This document shows, piece by piece, positions 52,751 through 59,894 of a stretch of DNA of 64,000 nucleotides. Location of the stretch: positions 169,130 through 233,129 of the forward strand of contig JAYRXX010000021.1 in assembly GCA_041917295.1 (NCBI GenBank). The letters are read 5' to 3'. The notes under the pieces were generated by a model. The model did not search any database. It was not told the origin of the DNA and saw only the letters and a program-made list of their open reading frames with translations. The DNA comes from JADKHR01 sp041917295. Its GTDB lineage: Bacteria > Elusimicrobiota > Elusimicrobia > FEN-1173. How positions within the stretch are numbered: the stretch's first letter is position 1; every line of letters starts with the position of its first letter. The position numbers were made by a program, and so were the translations under genes.

Positions 52751-55390
52751 CTATTTCTTTAAGATCGTCGGCAGGTCCTCGAAAATTTTGGCCAGTGGGT
52801 CCAGGGCTTTCCCGCCCCCTTGAGCGAAATCCGGCCGACCCCCTCCGCGTCCTTCCACTTTTCCGGCCAACGATTGGGCAATTTTACCCGCGTTCCATCC
52901 CGCTTTTACCAATTCCGGGGCAAGGGCCACAACAAACGCGGATTTGTCCGAGTTCCCCGTAGCGACCATCACGCCCGCGCCCGGATTTTTTTCTTTCAAT
53001 TTATCCGACAAGGACCGCAACGCCTTTTCGTCCAACCCCGCAACAGCTTGAACCACCCAACGGACGCCCCCCACCTCGTGGGCCGAAGATCCCGTGGCTC
53101 CGCCGCCCCCCTGGGCCGCTTTCACCCGAAGATCGTCCATTTCCTTTTCCAGCTGTTTTTGCCGTTGCAAAACCTTATCGATTCGCGTCCCAATTTCGTG
53201 GGGAGACGATTTCAACTTCTCGGCGACTTGACCCAAGGCCCCTTCCATGGTTCGAACATAGTCCAGCGCACGCAGGCCCGCCACCGCCTCAATCCGTCTC
53301 ACCCCCGCCCCGATCGACGATTCGGCGGTGATTTTTATGAGCCCCACCTCGCCCGTGCGCAACACATGGACGCCCCCGCACACTTCCGTCGTGGCGTCGC
53401 CGAACTTCACCACGCGGACCTTGTCGCCGTACTTGTCCCCAAAAAACGCCATGGCCCCGGCTTTTTGCGCCTCCACCAACGACATTTCCGGCGTTTGTTC
53501 CGGACGTCCGATGTCCGCCAGAACGTTGCCGTTGGCGTCGTCTTCGATGGCGCGCATTTCAACCGCGCTGGGCGTGCCCGTGTGCGTGTAATCAAACCGA
53601 AGTTTGTCCGGCGTCACCACCGAACCGGCCTGGCTGACGTGGGTTCCCAACACACGACGAAGCGCCGCGTGCAAAAGGTGCGTGGCCGTATGATGCCGCT
53701 GGATGGCCATCCGTCGTGATCCGTCCACCCGGGCGTTCACTTTGTCCCCCGCCTTTAATTCCCCCCGTGTCACTTTGACCCGATGAACAACGAGCCCTTC
53801 CACAGGCCGTTGGGTATCCAGCACCTCGGCTTCGCCGTCGGACCAAACCATTTTTCCGGTGTCCCCCACCGGGCCGCCCCCTTCCGGGTAAAACGGCGTC
53901 TCGGCCAGAACCACCTCCCCCTCCGCGCCGCAAGCCAAACGATCGATCTTTTTTTGGTCCCGCAACACCGCTTTGACCAGAGACACCGTTTCCAAATGGT
54001 CGTACCCCTTGAACACCGTCGCCCCCAGGTCCCGCGCCAAAGCCGCGTAGACGCCCGCATCTTCTTGGCCGGACCCTTTCCAAGCCCCGCGGGCCATTTC
54101 CTGGGCCTGGCGTTGGGCGGATTCAAACTCTTTTTCATCAAACGTCAAACCCCGTTCCCCCAAAATGTCACGGGTCATGTCTGGGGGAAAACCGTAGGTG
54201 TCATACAACCGAAAAACGTCGGACCCCGGCATAAACTTTTTGCCCGCCGACGTTAACGACGTCACCATCTCGTCGAGCCGGGCCGTGCCGCTTTCCAGGG
54301 TTTCCAGAAAACGTTCTTCCTCTTGCTTAATAATCGAAAGCAGGCTTTGCCGTTTGGCCGCCAGTTCCGGATAAGCGTCCGACATTTCGTTGACCACCAC
54401 ATCGCCGATCAAATACAAAAACGGATCTTTGCGCCCCAGCAAGCGCCCGTGACGCACCGCCCGGCGAATAAGCCGCCGGAGCACGTAACCGCGCCCCTCG
54501 TTCGTCGGCAGAATACCGTCGCCGATCATAAAAATAGACGATCGCGCGTGGTCGGGAATAAGTCGAAACGGGGCCAATTCTTTCCCCGTCAGTCCCTTGG
54601 CGGACCGGCCCAACAGTTCTTCGGTTTTCGCAATATACGGCAAAAACAGATCCGTTTCAAAATTTGTCAATTTCCCCTGAACCACCGCCGTCAATCGTTC
54701 CAATCCCATGCCCGTATCGATGTTCTTTTTGGGAAGAGGACGAATGTCCCCGTTTTCTTGACGGTCGAATTGGGTAAACACCAGGTTCCACACTTCCATC
54801 CACCGGTCGCAGTCGTTTTCCGGCCGGCACGACGGGCCCGCCCCGCAGGTGCAGGCCTTTTCGCCTTTATCGAACAGAATTTCCGAGCAAGGTCCGCACG
54901 GGCCCGTGGGGCCCATGTTCCAAAAATTGGTGTCGGCCCCCATCCGGACAATGCGGGATTCGGGCTGAAACGGTTTCCACAATTCAAGCGCTTCGTCGTC
55001 CTCTTTGTAAATCGTCGAAATGAGCCGGTTTTTGTCCAAGCCCATTTCTTTCGTTAAAAAGTCCCATCCCCAGGCGATGGCCTCTTTTTTAAAGTAGTCG
55101 CCGAACGAAAAGTTTCCAAGCATCTCGAAAAAAGTCAGGTGGCGCGCCGTGTATCCGACCCGTTCGATGTCGGTAGTGCGAAGGCATTTTTGCGACGTGC
55201 ACGCCCGGCCGCCCGGCAACACCTTTTGCCCGAGGAAATACGGCTTAAACTGCACCATCCCCGCCGACGTAAATAGAAGGGTCGGATCTGACGATGGGAT
55301 CAGGCTGTCGGAAGCAACCCGGCGATGGCACCGGTCGCCTGACTCAAAATACGACAAAAACGATTCGCGAATTTTGTTTCCGGTTTTCAT
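52751..55390 (-). CDS. alaS: Alanyl-tRNA synthetase
   Basis: 879 residues from ATG 55390. The class II core has TLLFTSAGMVQFKPYFLG, QKCLRTTDIERVG and HLTFFEMLGNFSFGDYF. The editing domain has RHHTATHLLHAAL with its zinc histidines and EVCGGVHVLRTGEVG. A C-Ala-like DHHA1 end with GGGRPDFAQGGG follows. A short Cys-rich insert (KACTCGAGPSC) lies in the catalytic part. It starts 5 nt after the purH stop. The frame reaches a TTG at 55399, but the ATG is preferred. Confidence 0.96.
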   Translation of the reverse strand: MKTGNKIRESFLSYFESGDRCHRRVASDSLIPSSDPTLLFTSAGMVQFKPYFLGQKVLPGGRACTSQKCLRTTDIERVGYTARHLTFFEMLGNFSFGDYFKKEAIAWGWDFLTKEMGLDKNRLISTIYKEDDEALELWKPFQPESRIVRMGADTNFWNMGPTGPCGPCSEILFDKGEKACTCGAGPSCRPENDCDRWMEVWNLVFTQFDRQENGDIRPLPKKNIDTGMGLERLTAVVQGKLTNFETDLFLPYIAKTEELLGRSAKGLTGKELAPFRLIPDHARSSIFMIGDGILPTNEGRGYVLRRLIRRAVRHGRLLGRKDPFLYLIGDVVVNEMSDAYPELAAKRQSLLSIIKQEEERFLETLESGTARLDEMVTSLTSAGKKFMPGSDVFRLYDTYGFPPDMTRDILGERGLTFDEKEFESAQRQAQEMARGAWKGSGQEDAGVYAALARDLGATVFKGYDHLETVSLVKAVLRDQKKIDRLACGAEGEVVLAETPFYPEGGGPVGDTGKMVWSDGEAEVLDTQRPVEGLVVHRVKVTRGELKAGDKVNARVDGSRRMAIQRHHTATHLLHAALRRVLGTHVSQAGSVVTPDKLRFDYTHTGTPSAVEMRAIEDDANGNVLADIGRPEQTPEMSLVEAQKAGAMAFFGDKYGDKVRVVKFGDATTEVCGGVHVLRTGEVGLIKITAESSIGAGVRRIEAVAGLRALDYVRTMEGALGQVAEKLKSSPHEIGTRIDKVLQRQKQLEKEMDDLRVKAAQGGGGATGSSAHEVGGVRWVVQAVAGLDEKALRSLSDKLKEKNPGAGVMVATGNSDKSAFVVALAPELVKAGWNAGKIAQSLAGKVEGRGGGRPDFAQGGGKALDPLAKIFEDLPTILKK

Positions 55391-55395
55391 AGGGA

Positions 55396-56961
55396 TCAAT
55401 GACGGAAATGCCGGACAGACGTGATGACCATCGCCAGGCCGTGTTCGTTGGCCGCGGTGATGCTTTCCTCGTCACGCACGCTTCCGCCCGGTTGTATGAT
55501 GGCCGACACACCCATTTTGGCCGCTTCGTCCACCGTGTCACGGAACGGGAAAAACCCGTCTGATGCCATCACCAACGGCCAGATTTTTTTCGGCCCAATG
55601 GAGGGAACACCCAGTTTCATGTTCGCCACTTTCAGCGAGTCGATGCGCGACATTTGCCCCGCCCCAATTCCCGCCGTCACCCGCCCGCGCGCCAAAACAA
55701 TGGCGTTGGACTTAACGTGCTTGGACACCTGCCACGCAAACGCCAACGACATTTGCTCTTCCGGCGACGGTGCCCGCCGCGACACCACTTTCATTTCCAG
55801 CGGACGAGGAGCGTCTTGCTCTTGCACCAAAAATCCACCGGAGATGCGCCGAATGTCCCACTCGTAGGGATCGGCCAAAAGGGTCGGCTGTTCCAGAAGC
55901 CGAAGGTTGGCTTTTTTGCCCAATATTTCCCGGGCGTCGGGATGAAACCCCGGGGCGATCACGCATTCCAAAAACAGTTTGGACATTTCTTGGGCCGTGT
56001 CGCCGTCCACCGCGCGGTTGAACCCCACCACCCCGCCGAACGCCGACAACGAATCCGCCGCGTACGCCTGACGAAACGCTTCGGCCAACGTTTCCGATTC
56101 CGCCACCCCGCAAGGATTGTTGTGTTTAATGATCACCGCCGTGGGATTCGTGAACGAAGACACCAACCGCCACGCCGCGTCGCAGTCCATGTAGTTATTG
56201 AACGACACCTGCTTTCCCTGCAAAATTTTTGCGCCCACCACGCCCCAGGCCCGCGTGCCGGATTCCTGATACAGCGCGGCCTTTTGGTGAGGATTTTCAC
56301 CGTAGCGCAGGTCCGCCTTCTTGCGCAAGCTGGGCGCGATTTCTTCCGGAAACTCTTTCACCTGGGCTTTTTGCCGGAACACCGACGCGATCACCGCGTC
56401 GTAATGGGCCGTGTGCCCAAACGCTTTGGCCGCCAACCGGCGCCGCGTGGTCATTGAAAGGGTGCCCCGTTCTTTCAACTCCTCCAAAACGGACGCGTAG
56501 TCTTCCGGGTCCACCAGCGGCGCCACGTTGCGGAAATTTTTCGAGGCGGCCCGCAGGAGCGCCGATCCACCGATGTCGATGTATTCCAACAACTCTTCTT
56601 CCGGCAAGCTCGTATCGCCGCAGATGGACTCGAACGGATAAAGGTTCACGATCACCATATCGATGGGCTCGATCCCGTATTTTTCCATGTCTTGCGTGTG
56701 CGACGGTTTGCCGCGCAAAGACAGCAGACCACCGAACACTTTGGGATGGAGCGTTTTGACCCGACCGTCTAAAATCTCCGGAAACCCCGTCAGGTCGGAC
56801 ACGTCTTTGACGCGCAGTTCCACTTGACGAAGGGTTTTGGAAGTCCCCCCCGTGGACAAAATTTCCACGCCCAGTTCCGACAGACCATGGGCCAATTCCA
56901 CAATCCCCTCTTTATTGGAAACGGAAATTAAGACACGACGGATGTCGCAGGTTTTTTTCAT
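55396..56961 (-). CDS. purH: Bifunctional AICAR formyltransferase / IMP cyclohydrolase
   Basis: 521 residues. The N-terminal MGS-like cyclohydrolase domain has RVLISVSNKEGIVELA, EILSTGGTSKTL, DLTGFPEILDGRVKTLHP and IVNLYPFE. The C-terminal formyltransferase has LRYGENPHQKAALYQ, GKQVSFNNYMDCDAAWRLV, AVIIKHNNPCGVA and ASDGFFPFRDTVDEAAKMG. It catalyses the last two steps of IMP synthesis. It overlaps recX by 4 nt. Confidence 0.97.
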   Translation of the reverse strand: MKKTCDIRRVLISVSNKEGIVELAHGLSELGVEILSTGGTSKTLRQVELRVKDVSDLTGFPEILDGRVKTLHPKVFGGLLSLRGKPSHTQDMEKYGIEPIDMVIVNLYPFESICGDTSLPEEELLEYIDIGGSALLRAASKNFRNVAPLVDPEDYASVLEELKERGTLSMTTRRRLAAKAFGHTAHYDAVIASVFRQKAQVKEFPEEIAPSLRKKADLRYGENPHQKAALYQESGTRAWGVVGAKILQGKQVSFNNYMDCDAAWRLVSSFTNPTAVIIKHNNPCGVAESETLAEAFRQAYAADSLSAFGGVVGFNRAVDGDTAQEMSKLFLECVIAPGFHPDAREILGKKANLRLLEQPTLLADPYEWDIRRISGGFLVQEQDAPRPLEMKVVSRRAPSPEEQMSLAFAWQVSKHVKSNAIVLARGRVTAGIGAGQMSRIDSLKVANMKLGVPSIGPKKIWPLVMASDGFFPFRDTVDEAAKMGVSAIIQPGGSVRDEESITAANEHGLAMVITSVRHFRH

Positions 56962-57482
56962 GGTGCGTCTCCCTCCTCGGGCTCGCCCGAGAAAAATCGT
57001 CTTAGGGCTCGGCTTGTTTCATCAATGCCGAACCCTTGTCGAATTAAATATGCGTGCAACCGACGGTAGGCGCGGTCACGGTCCAACCCTTTGACGCGGG
57101 GGGCTCTTTTTTGAAGACAGTCCCAAACGCGGTCGGATTCATTTTCCGCGCGTTCCGCCATGGCCTGGGCAACCGCCTCCCCGGGAACCCCGCGTTTAAT
57201 GAGTTCACGCCGAATCCGATGGTCTCCCCGGCCGCTTCGACGTTGAATATCCACCAAATCCCGGGCCAAATTTTTATCGTTGATGAGCCCCAACTCGCGC
57301 AACCGACCCAAGACGGAAGTGATCACTTCGGGCGAAAAACCTTTTTGGCCCAAGCGATCCGCCAATTCGTTTTCGCTTCGGGCGCGAAACGACAAAAGTT
57401 TTAACGCGCTGTCCATTGCCGTCCGGTTGGAATCGCTCCCAACCGCGGACGCTAAACCTGTTTGATGGGAAATGGGAATCAT
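56958..57482 (-). CDS. recX: RecX-family regulatory protein
   Basis: 174 residues. Helical repeats follow the RecX pattern: ALKLLSFRARSENELADRLG, VLGRLRELGLINDKNLARDL, IRRELIKRGVPGEAVAQAM and RLHAYLIRQGFGIDETSRAL. RecX binds RecA filaments and limits recombination. recA itself is not in the window. GGAGG lies 5 nt before ATG 57482; a TTG at 57494 is in frame but covers that site. Confidence 0.85.
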   Translation of the reverse strand: MIPISHQTGLASAVGSDSNRTAMDSALKLLSFRARSENELADRLGQKGFSPEVITSVLGRLRELGLINDKNLARDLVDIQRRSGRGDHRIRRELIKRGVPGEAVAQAMAERAENESDRVWDCLQKRAPRVKGLDRDRAYRRLHAYLIRQGFGIDETSRALRRFFSGEPEEGDAP

Positions 57483-57724
57483 CCCGCCCTCCAAAGAACG
57501 GCGCCCATTGTACCAAATTACCAGCTTTCACCCCCTCCGGGGATGCGCTCTTTTAAGAAAATTGCTAGGATAACGTGCTCCCAGAACAAAAATTGATTTC
57601 AGGCGCGTGGATGAGGACGTAGAGAATAGACAACTGGAGCCCCTCATCCTTGTATTTTGAGAGGCGGAAGAAAGAGCATTCCCATATTTGTTTCATTTTC
57701 GATCAGTTGAGGTCGAGGCAGGAA
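57483..57724. other. Intergenic leader of the tRNA-Lys unit
   Basis: No gene is seen between recX and tRNA-Lys on either strand. It must hold the divergent promoters for recX-purH-alaS and the tRNA unit, but I cannot pick convincing hexamers. Confidence 0.4.
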
Positions 57725-57796
57725 GGGTCCGTAGCTCAGGGGTAGAGCATTCGCCTTTTAAGCGAGGGGTCGAGGGTTCGAATCCCTCCGGACCCA
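57725..57796 (+). tRNA. tRNA-Lys (UUU anticodon)
   Basis: 72 nt cloverleaf. The acceptor GGGTCCG pairs with CGGACCC, the D-stem GCTC with GAGC, the anticodon stem TTCGC with GCGAG around loop CTTTTAA (anticodon TTT), and the T-arm is GAGGG-TTCGAAT-CCCTC. The discriminator is A and CCA is not encoded. Its last 17 nt and 5 nt of trailer are duplicated 180 bp downstream. Confidence 0.95.
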
Positions 57797-57981
57797 AAAT
57801 TTGATTGATTCCTTAATGTTGGTCCGTTAGGATTCGAAGCCAACTTGCCCGCCGCCTTGGCGGCGCCGCTAGGTGCCGTCCCAGTTTGTCGGATGGGAAT
57901 GGCGGATAAAGGGCAAGTGGCCGGCCTTCGGAGGAGCGGCGAAGCCGCGGGGGAGAAGGGAATCCCTCCGGACCCAAAATT
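57780..57981. repeat. 22-bp direct repeat of the tRNA-Lys 3' end, 180 bp apart
   Basis: Positions 57780-57801 and 57960-57981 are identical for 22 bp (AATCCCTCCGGACCCAAAA core). The 158 bp between them contain inverted repeats ACTTGCCC/GGGCAAGT (near 57842 and 57911), GCCGCC-TT-GGCGGC and GCGGC-GAA-GCCGC. No gene is visible in this stretch. Confidence 0.9.
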
Positions 57982-57988
57982 CTTTACC

Positions 57989-58140
57989 GCGTGCCACATG
58001 GCACGCAGGTCCGCTTTGCGGACCCGGCCTTGCTAAAGCAAGGCGACCTTAACGCGTGCCATTCATGGCACGCAGGTCCGCTTTGCGGACCCGGCCTTGC
58101 TAAAGCAAGGCGACCTTAACGCGTGCCATTCATGGCACGC
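57989..58140. repeat. Tandem hairpin array between tRNA-Lys and tRNA-Glu
   Basis: Two full units (65 bp from 57989, 67 bp from 58054) and a third partial unit (58121-58140) abut tRNA-Glu. Each full unit holds three hairpins in a row: GCGTGCCA..TGGCACGC, GGTCCGC-TTT-GCGGACC and GCCTTGC-TAAA-GCAAGGC. The joint to the tRNA reuses the unit's AGGTCC, which is the start of tRNA-Glu plus two bases. Confidence 0.93.
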
Positions 58141-58142
58141 AG

Positions 58143-58217
58143 GTCCCCATCGACTAGTGGTTAGGTCACGGCCCTTTCAAGGCCGTAGCAGGGGTTCGAA
58201 TCCCCTTGGGGACACCA
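58143..58217 (+). tRNA. tRNA-Glu (UUC anticodon), CCA encoded
   Basis: 75 nt including CCA. The acceptor GTCCCCA pairs with TGGGGAC, the anticodon stem CGGCC with GGCCG around loop CTTTCAA (anticodon TTC), and the T-arm is CAGGG/GGTTCGAATCC-like. Discriminator A is followed by an encoded CCA (58215-58217), unlike the other two tRNAs here. Confidence 0.94.
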
Positions 58218-58244
58218 TTTTTAAGAATCGAACTGCGAGGAAAG

Positions 58245-58280
58245 ACCCACTCCCTGCCTGGGGGTGGGTTCTTTTGTTTG
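58245..58280 (+). terminator. Rho-independent terminator of the tRNA-Lys/Glu unit
   Basis: A 10-bp stem (58245-58254 with 58260-58269, one G-T pair) and a 5-nt loop are followed by a T-rich tail TCTTTTGTTT. It lies 27 nt after tRNA-Glu. Confidence 0.8.
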
Positions 58281-58482
58281 TGGGGTTCTGCGATAGCACA
58301 GGGAGGAAGGGGGTGGAAATTCCTCGAACTTGAGTTGAAAGCACCCATTCCAAGGACGACTCACGGGGGACCTGGAAGATCCGATATTCCATCCCCTCTT
58401 AAAGCCAATCATGACCTCAGGCTTGCTTCAGATAGATGTTTTTCCTTTGACAAATGAACAACATCAATAGAAAAACTTAGAC
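58281..58482. other. Non-coding border of the accessory island
   Basis: About 200 bp without a recognisable gene or repeat. Base composition becomes AT-richer across it, marking the edge between the tRNA unit and the toxin island. Confidence 0.4.
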
Positions 58483-58785
58483 TCACCTTCCGGGCAAACC
58501 GTTTGCCTTCCTAAAGGCGGTATCGATTGCTTGAATGACCTGACGTAAATCATTAATCTCCGGTTCGGTCAGTTTACCCTTTCGAATGGAAAGAATTTTC
58601 GATAACATATTTCGAGTTTCTCCCAAGAATTCCGAGGATGAGGAGATATAATTCTGGGAAGCGTGATTCAATAAATTCACGCTATCATGATCACCAGCAA
58701 ACGCAAATTCTCTCGATAATTTATCAAGATAAAGTTTAAGATCCTCGTTGCTTTGAATTTTCACGGTCGGCCTTTTTACGAGCAT
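58483..58785 (-). CDS. Small helical protein, last gene of the toxin island
   Basis: 100 residues, almost entirely helical by composition (LKLYLDKLSREFAFAGDHDS, LLNHASQNYISSSSEFLGET), ending FRKANGLPGR. No family is recognised. It is the fourth small gene downstream of the TNT toxin on the same strand, with a 21-nt gap after the zinc-ribbon gene. An immunity or accessory role is inference from position only. Confidence 0.55.
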   Translation of the reverse strand: MLVKRPTVKIQSNEDLKLYLDKLSREFAFAGDHDSVNLLNHASQNYISSSSEFLGETRNMLSKILSIRKGKLTEPEINDLRQVIQAIDTAFRKANGLPGR

Positions 58786-58806
58786 GTTCCCCTCTTTTTT
58801 TTCAGC

Positions 58807-59034
58807 CTAACCCCCTGCACGAACCACCTTGAAATTCGAATAGTCTTCAACAACAAGCCGAAAGTAATCCTTGTCTATAAAAATATTGCCACATTGGCAC
58901 CCACCATTATACGCTGGAATCGACGGAATCGCCTCGCCACATTTTCCACATAGATAATACAAGTCAGCCCCTCGTTCAACCCGGTCCTTTTCCGTGTAAT
59001 CATCCCTCACGACTAAAAACTTTTTCAGCTTCAG
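58807..59034 (-). CDS. CxxC/CxC small protein, candidate immunity protein (paralogue 2)
   Basis: About 75 residues. CGKCGEAIPSIP, then GGCQCGNIFIDKDYFRLVVE, is the same pattern as the 59670-59894 protein (CLKCGEMVPSTP, MGCKCGNVFIDKEYFRAIIE), so the four cysteines probably hold a metal. The GTG at 59010 would start at RDDYTEKD, but similarity to the paralogue extends further up, so CTG 59034 with AAGGA 7 nt before it is listed as the likelier start. The usual role of small paralogues after a polymorphic toxin is immunity (inference). Confidence 0.6.
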   Translation of the reverse strand: MKLKKFLVVRDDYTEKDRVERGADLYYLCGKCGEAIPSIPAYNGGCQCGNIFIDKDYFRLVVEDYSNFKVVRAGG

Positions 59035-59081
59035 TTGATTTTCCTTAAAAACCCGTCGAATTCCAAATCCATCAAGGAAGG

Positions 59082-59327
59082 CTATTTCAAAGCGCCATCA
59101 ATTCTTGAAACCAGGCCCAGTATGCGTTTTTCAATGTCACCCAACTTGGAATCTCTGTTTTTTAGGCACTCCTGCAACGCCCACCTTAACCCCATTAAGA
59201 TTTCCGTCGCCGTTGATCTTGCCTCGATTTTTTCAATTAACAATTGGGCCCATTTTTTTTCACCTTCAAGTTTTAGTGCTTCGGAAAGTGATCTTGCCTC
59301 TTTATAATAATCAAAATGCTCGGTCAT
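59082..59327 (-). CDS. Candidate immunity protein of the decayed TNT module
   Basis: 81 residues, helical (KLEGEKKWAQLLIEKIEA, STATEILMGLRWALQEC). GGAAGG lies 7 nt before the ATG. The ATG overlaps, as ATGA, the stop codon of the TNT remnant at 59324-59539, exactly as the intact toxin overlaps its own next gene. The family is not named here; the position strongly suggests it protected against the lost toxin. Confidence 0.62.
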   Translation of the reverse strand: MTEHFDYYKEARSLSEALKLEGEKKWAQLLIEKIEARSTATEILMGLRWALQECLKNRDSKLGDIEKRILGLVSRIDGALK

Positions 59328-59539
59328 GGTTTACGCCTTCCAGCTGAAAAACTCCGAAGTTTAATCCCCCCTTGACCAACAACCACCTCAATCCCTCCTC
59401 CTGGGTTTTTGCCGACGGGAGGGGCTGGACGGGTTATGAAAGGTGTGCCCGATTTTAGCTCTCCGATTTAGACAAATGTAATTCCGCCCTTTCTAAGATT
59501 ACCAGGAGGCAGTCCTCTTTCAGAAATACTTGTGCCCGG
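59324..59539 (-). pseudogene. Remnant of a second TNT toxin C-terminus
   Basis: One frame of 72 codons reads SISERGLPPGN (compare VSERGLPPGT in the intact toxin), an in-frame TAA at 59470-59468, then ELKSGTPF, PVGKNPGGGIEVVVDQ and a normal TGA. The PGGG segment and the spacing fit the C-terminal half of a TNT domain. The start of the domain is missing or scrambled. It is an orphan toxin tip left beside its partner gene. Confidence 0.75.
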
Positions 59540-59669
59540 TTGACTTATCATTGAGAACTGAGAACATCAAGTCAGCATTGGAATAAACTCGTTCTATCGT
59601 CGTTCATTCCTCCGAACAGACCAGGACTTATGACATAGTCCCCCGCGTTAACTAAGTCAATTCCCTAAA

Positions 59670-59894
59670 TCAAAGCCTCTTGATGACCGTGGCTTGAGGA
59701 TAATCTTCAATGATTGCCCTGAAATATTCTTTATCAATGAACACGTTTCCACATTTACACCCCATACTTTCTTTGGGTGTGGAGGGAACCATTTCGCCAC
59801 ATTTCAAACACTGATAGAAAATGTTCTTATCTCGAGGAAGGCGTGTTTTCTTTGTGATTTTGTCGTCAACGGTTTCAAACTTTTCTTTTTTCAT
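59670..59894 (-). CDS. CxxC/CxC small protein, candidate immunity protein of the TNT toxin
   Basis: 74 residues. The ATG overlaps the toxin stop codon (ATGA), the tightest coupling in the island. A Lys-rich start is followed by FYQCLKCGEMVPSTP and MGCKCGNVFIDKEYFRAII, with four Cys for a likely zinc site, and it ends TVIKRL. It is a paralogue of the protein at 58807-59034. By position it is the best candidate for the cognate immunity protein; no activity is shown by sequence. Confidence 0.68.
   Translation of the reverse strand: MKKEKFETVDDKITKKTRLPRDKNIFYQCLKCGEMVPSTPKESMGCKCGNVFIDKEYFRAIIEDYPQATVIKRL

Noticed and set aside
57989..58140. CRISPR array
   Set aside because: The repeat units are contiguous palindromes with no unique spacers and no cas genes; they are hairpin repeats.
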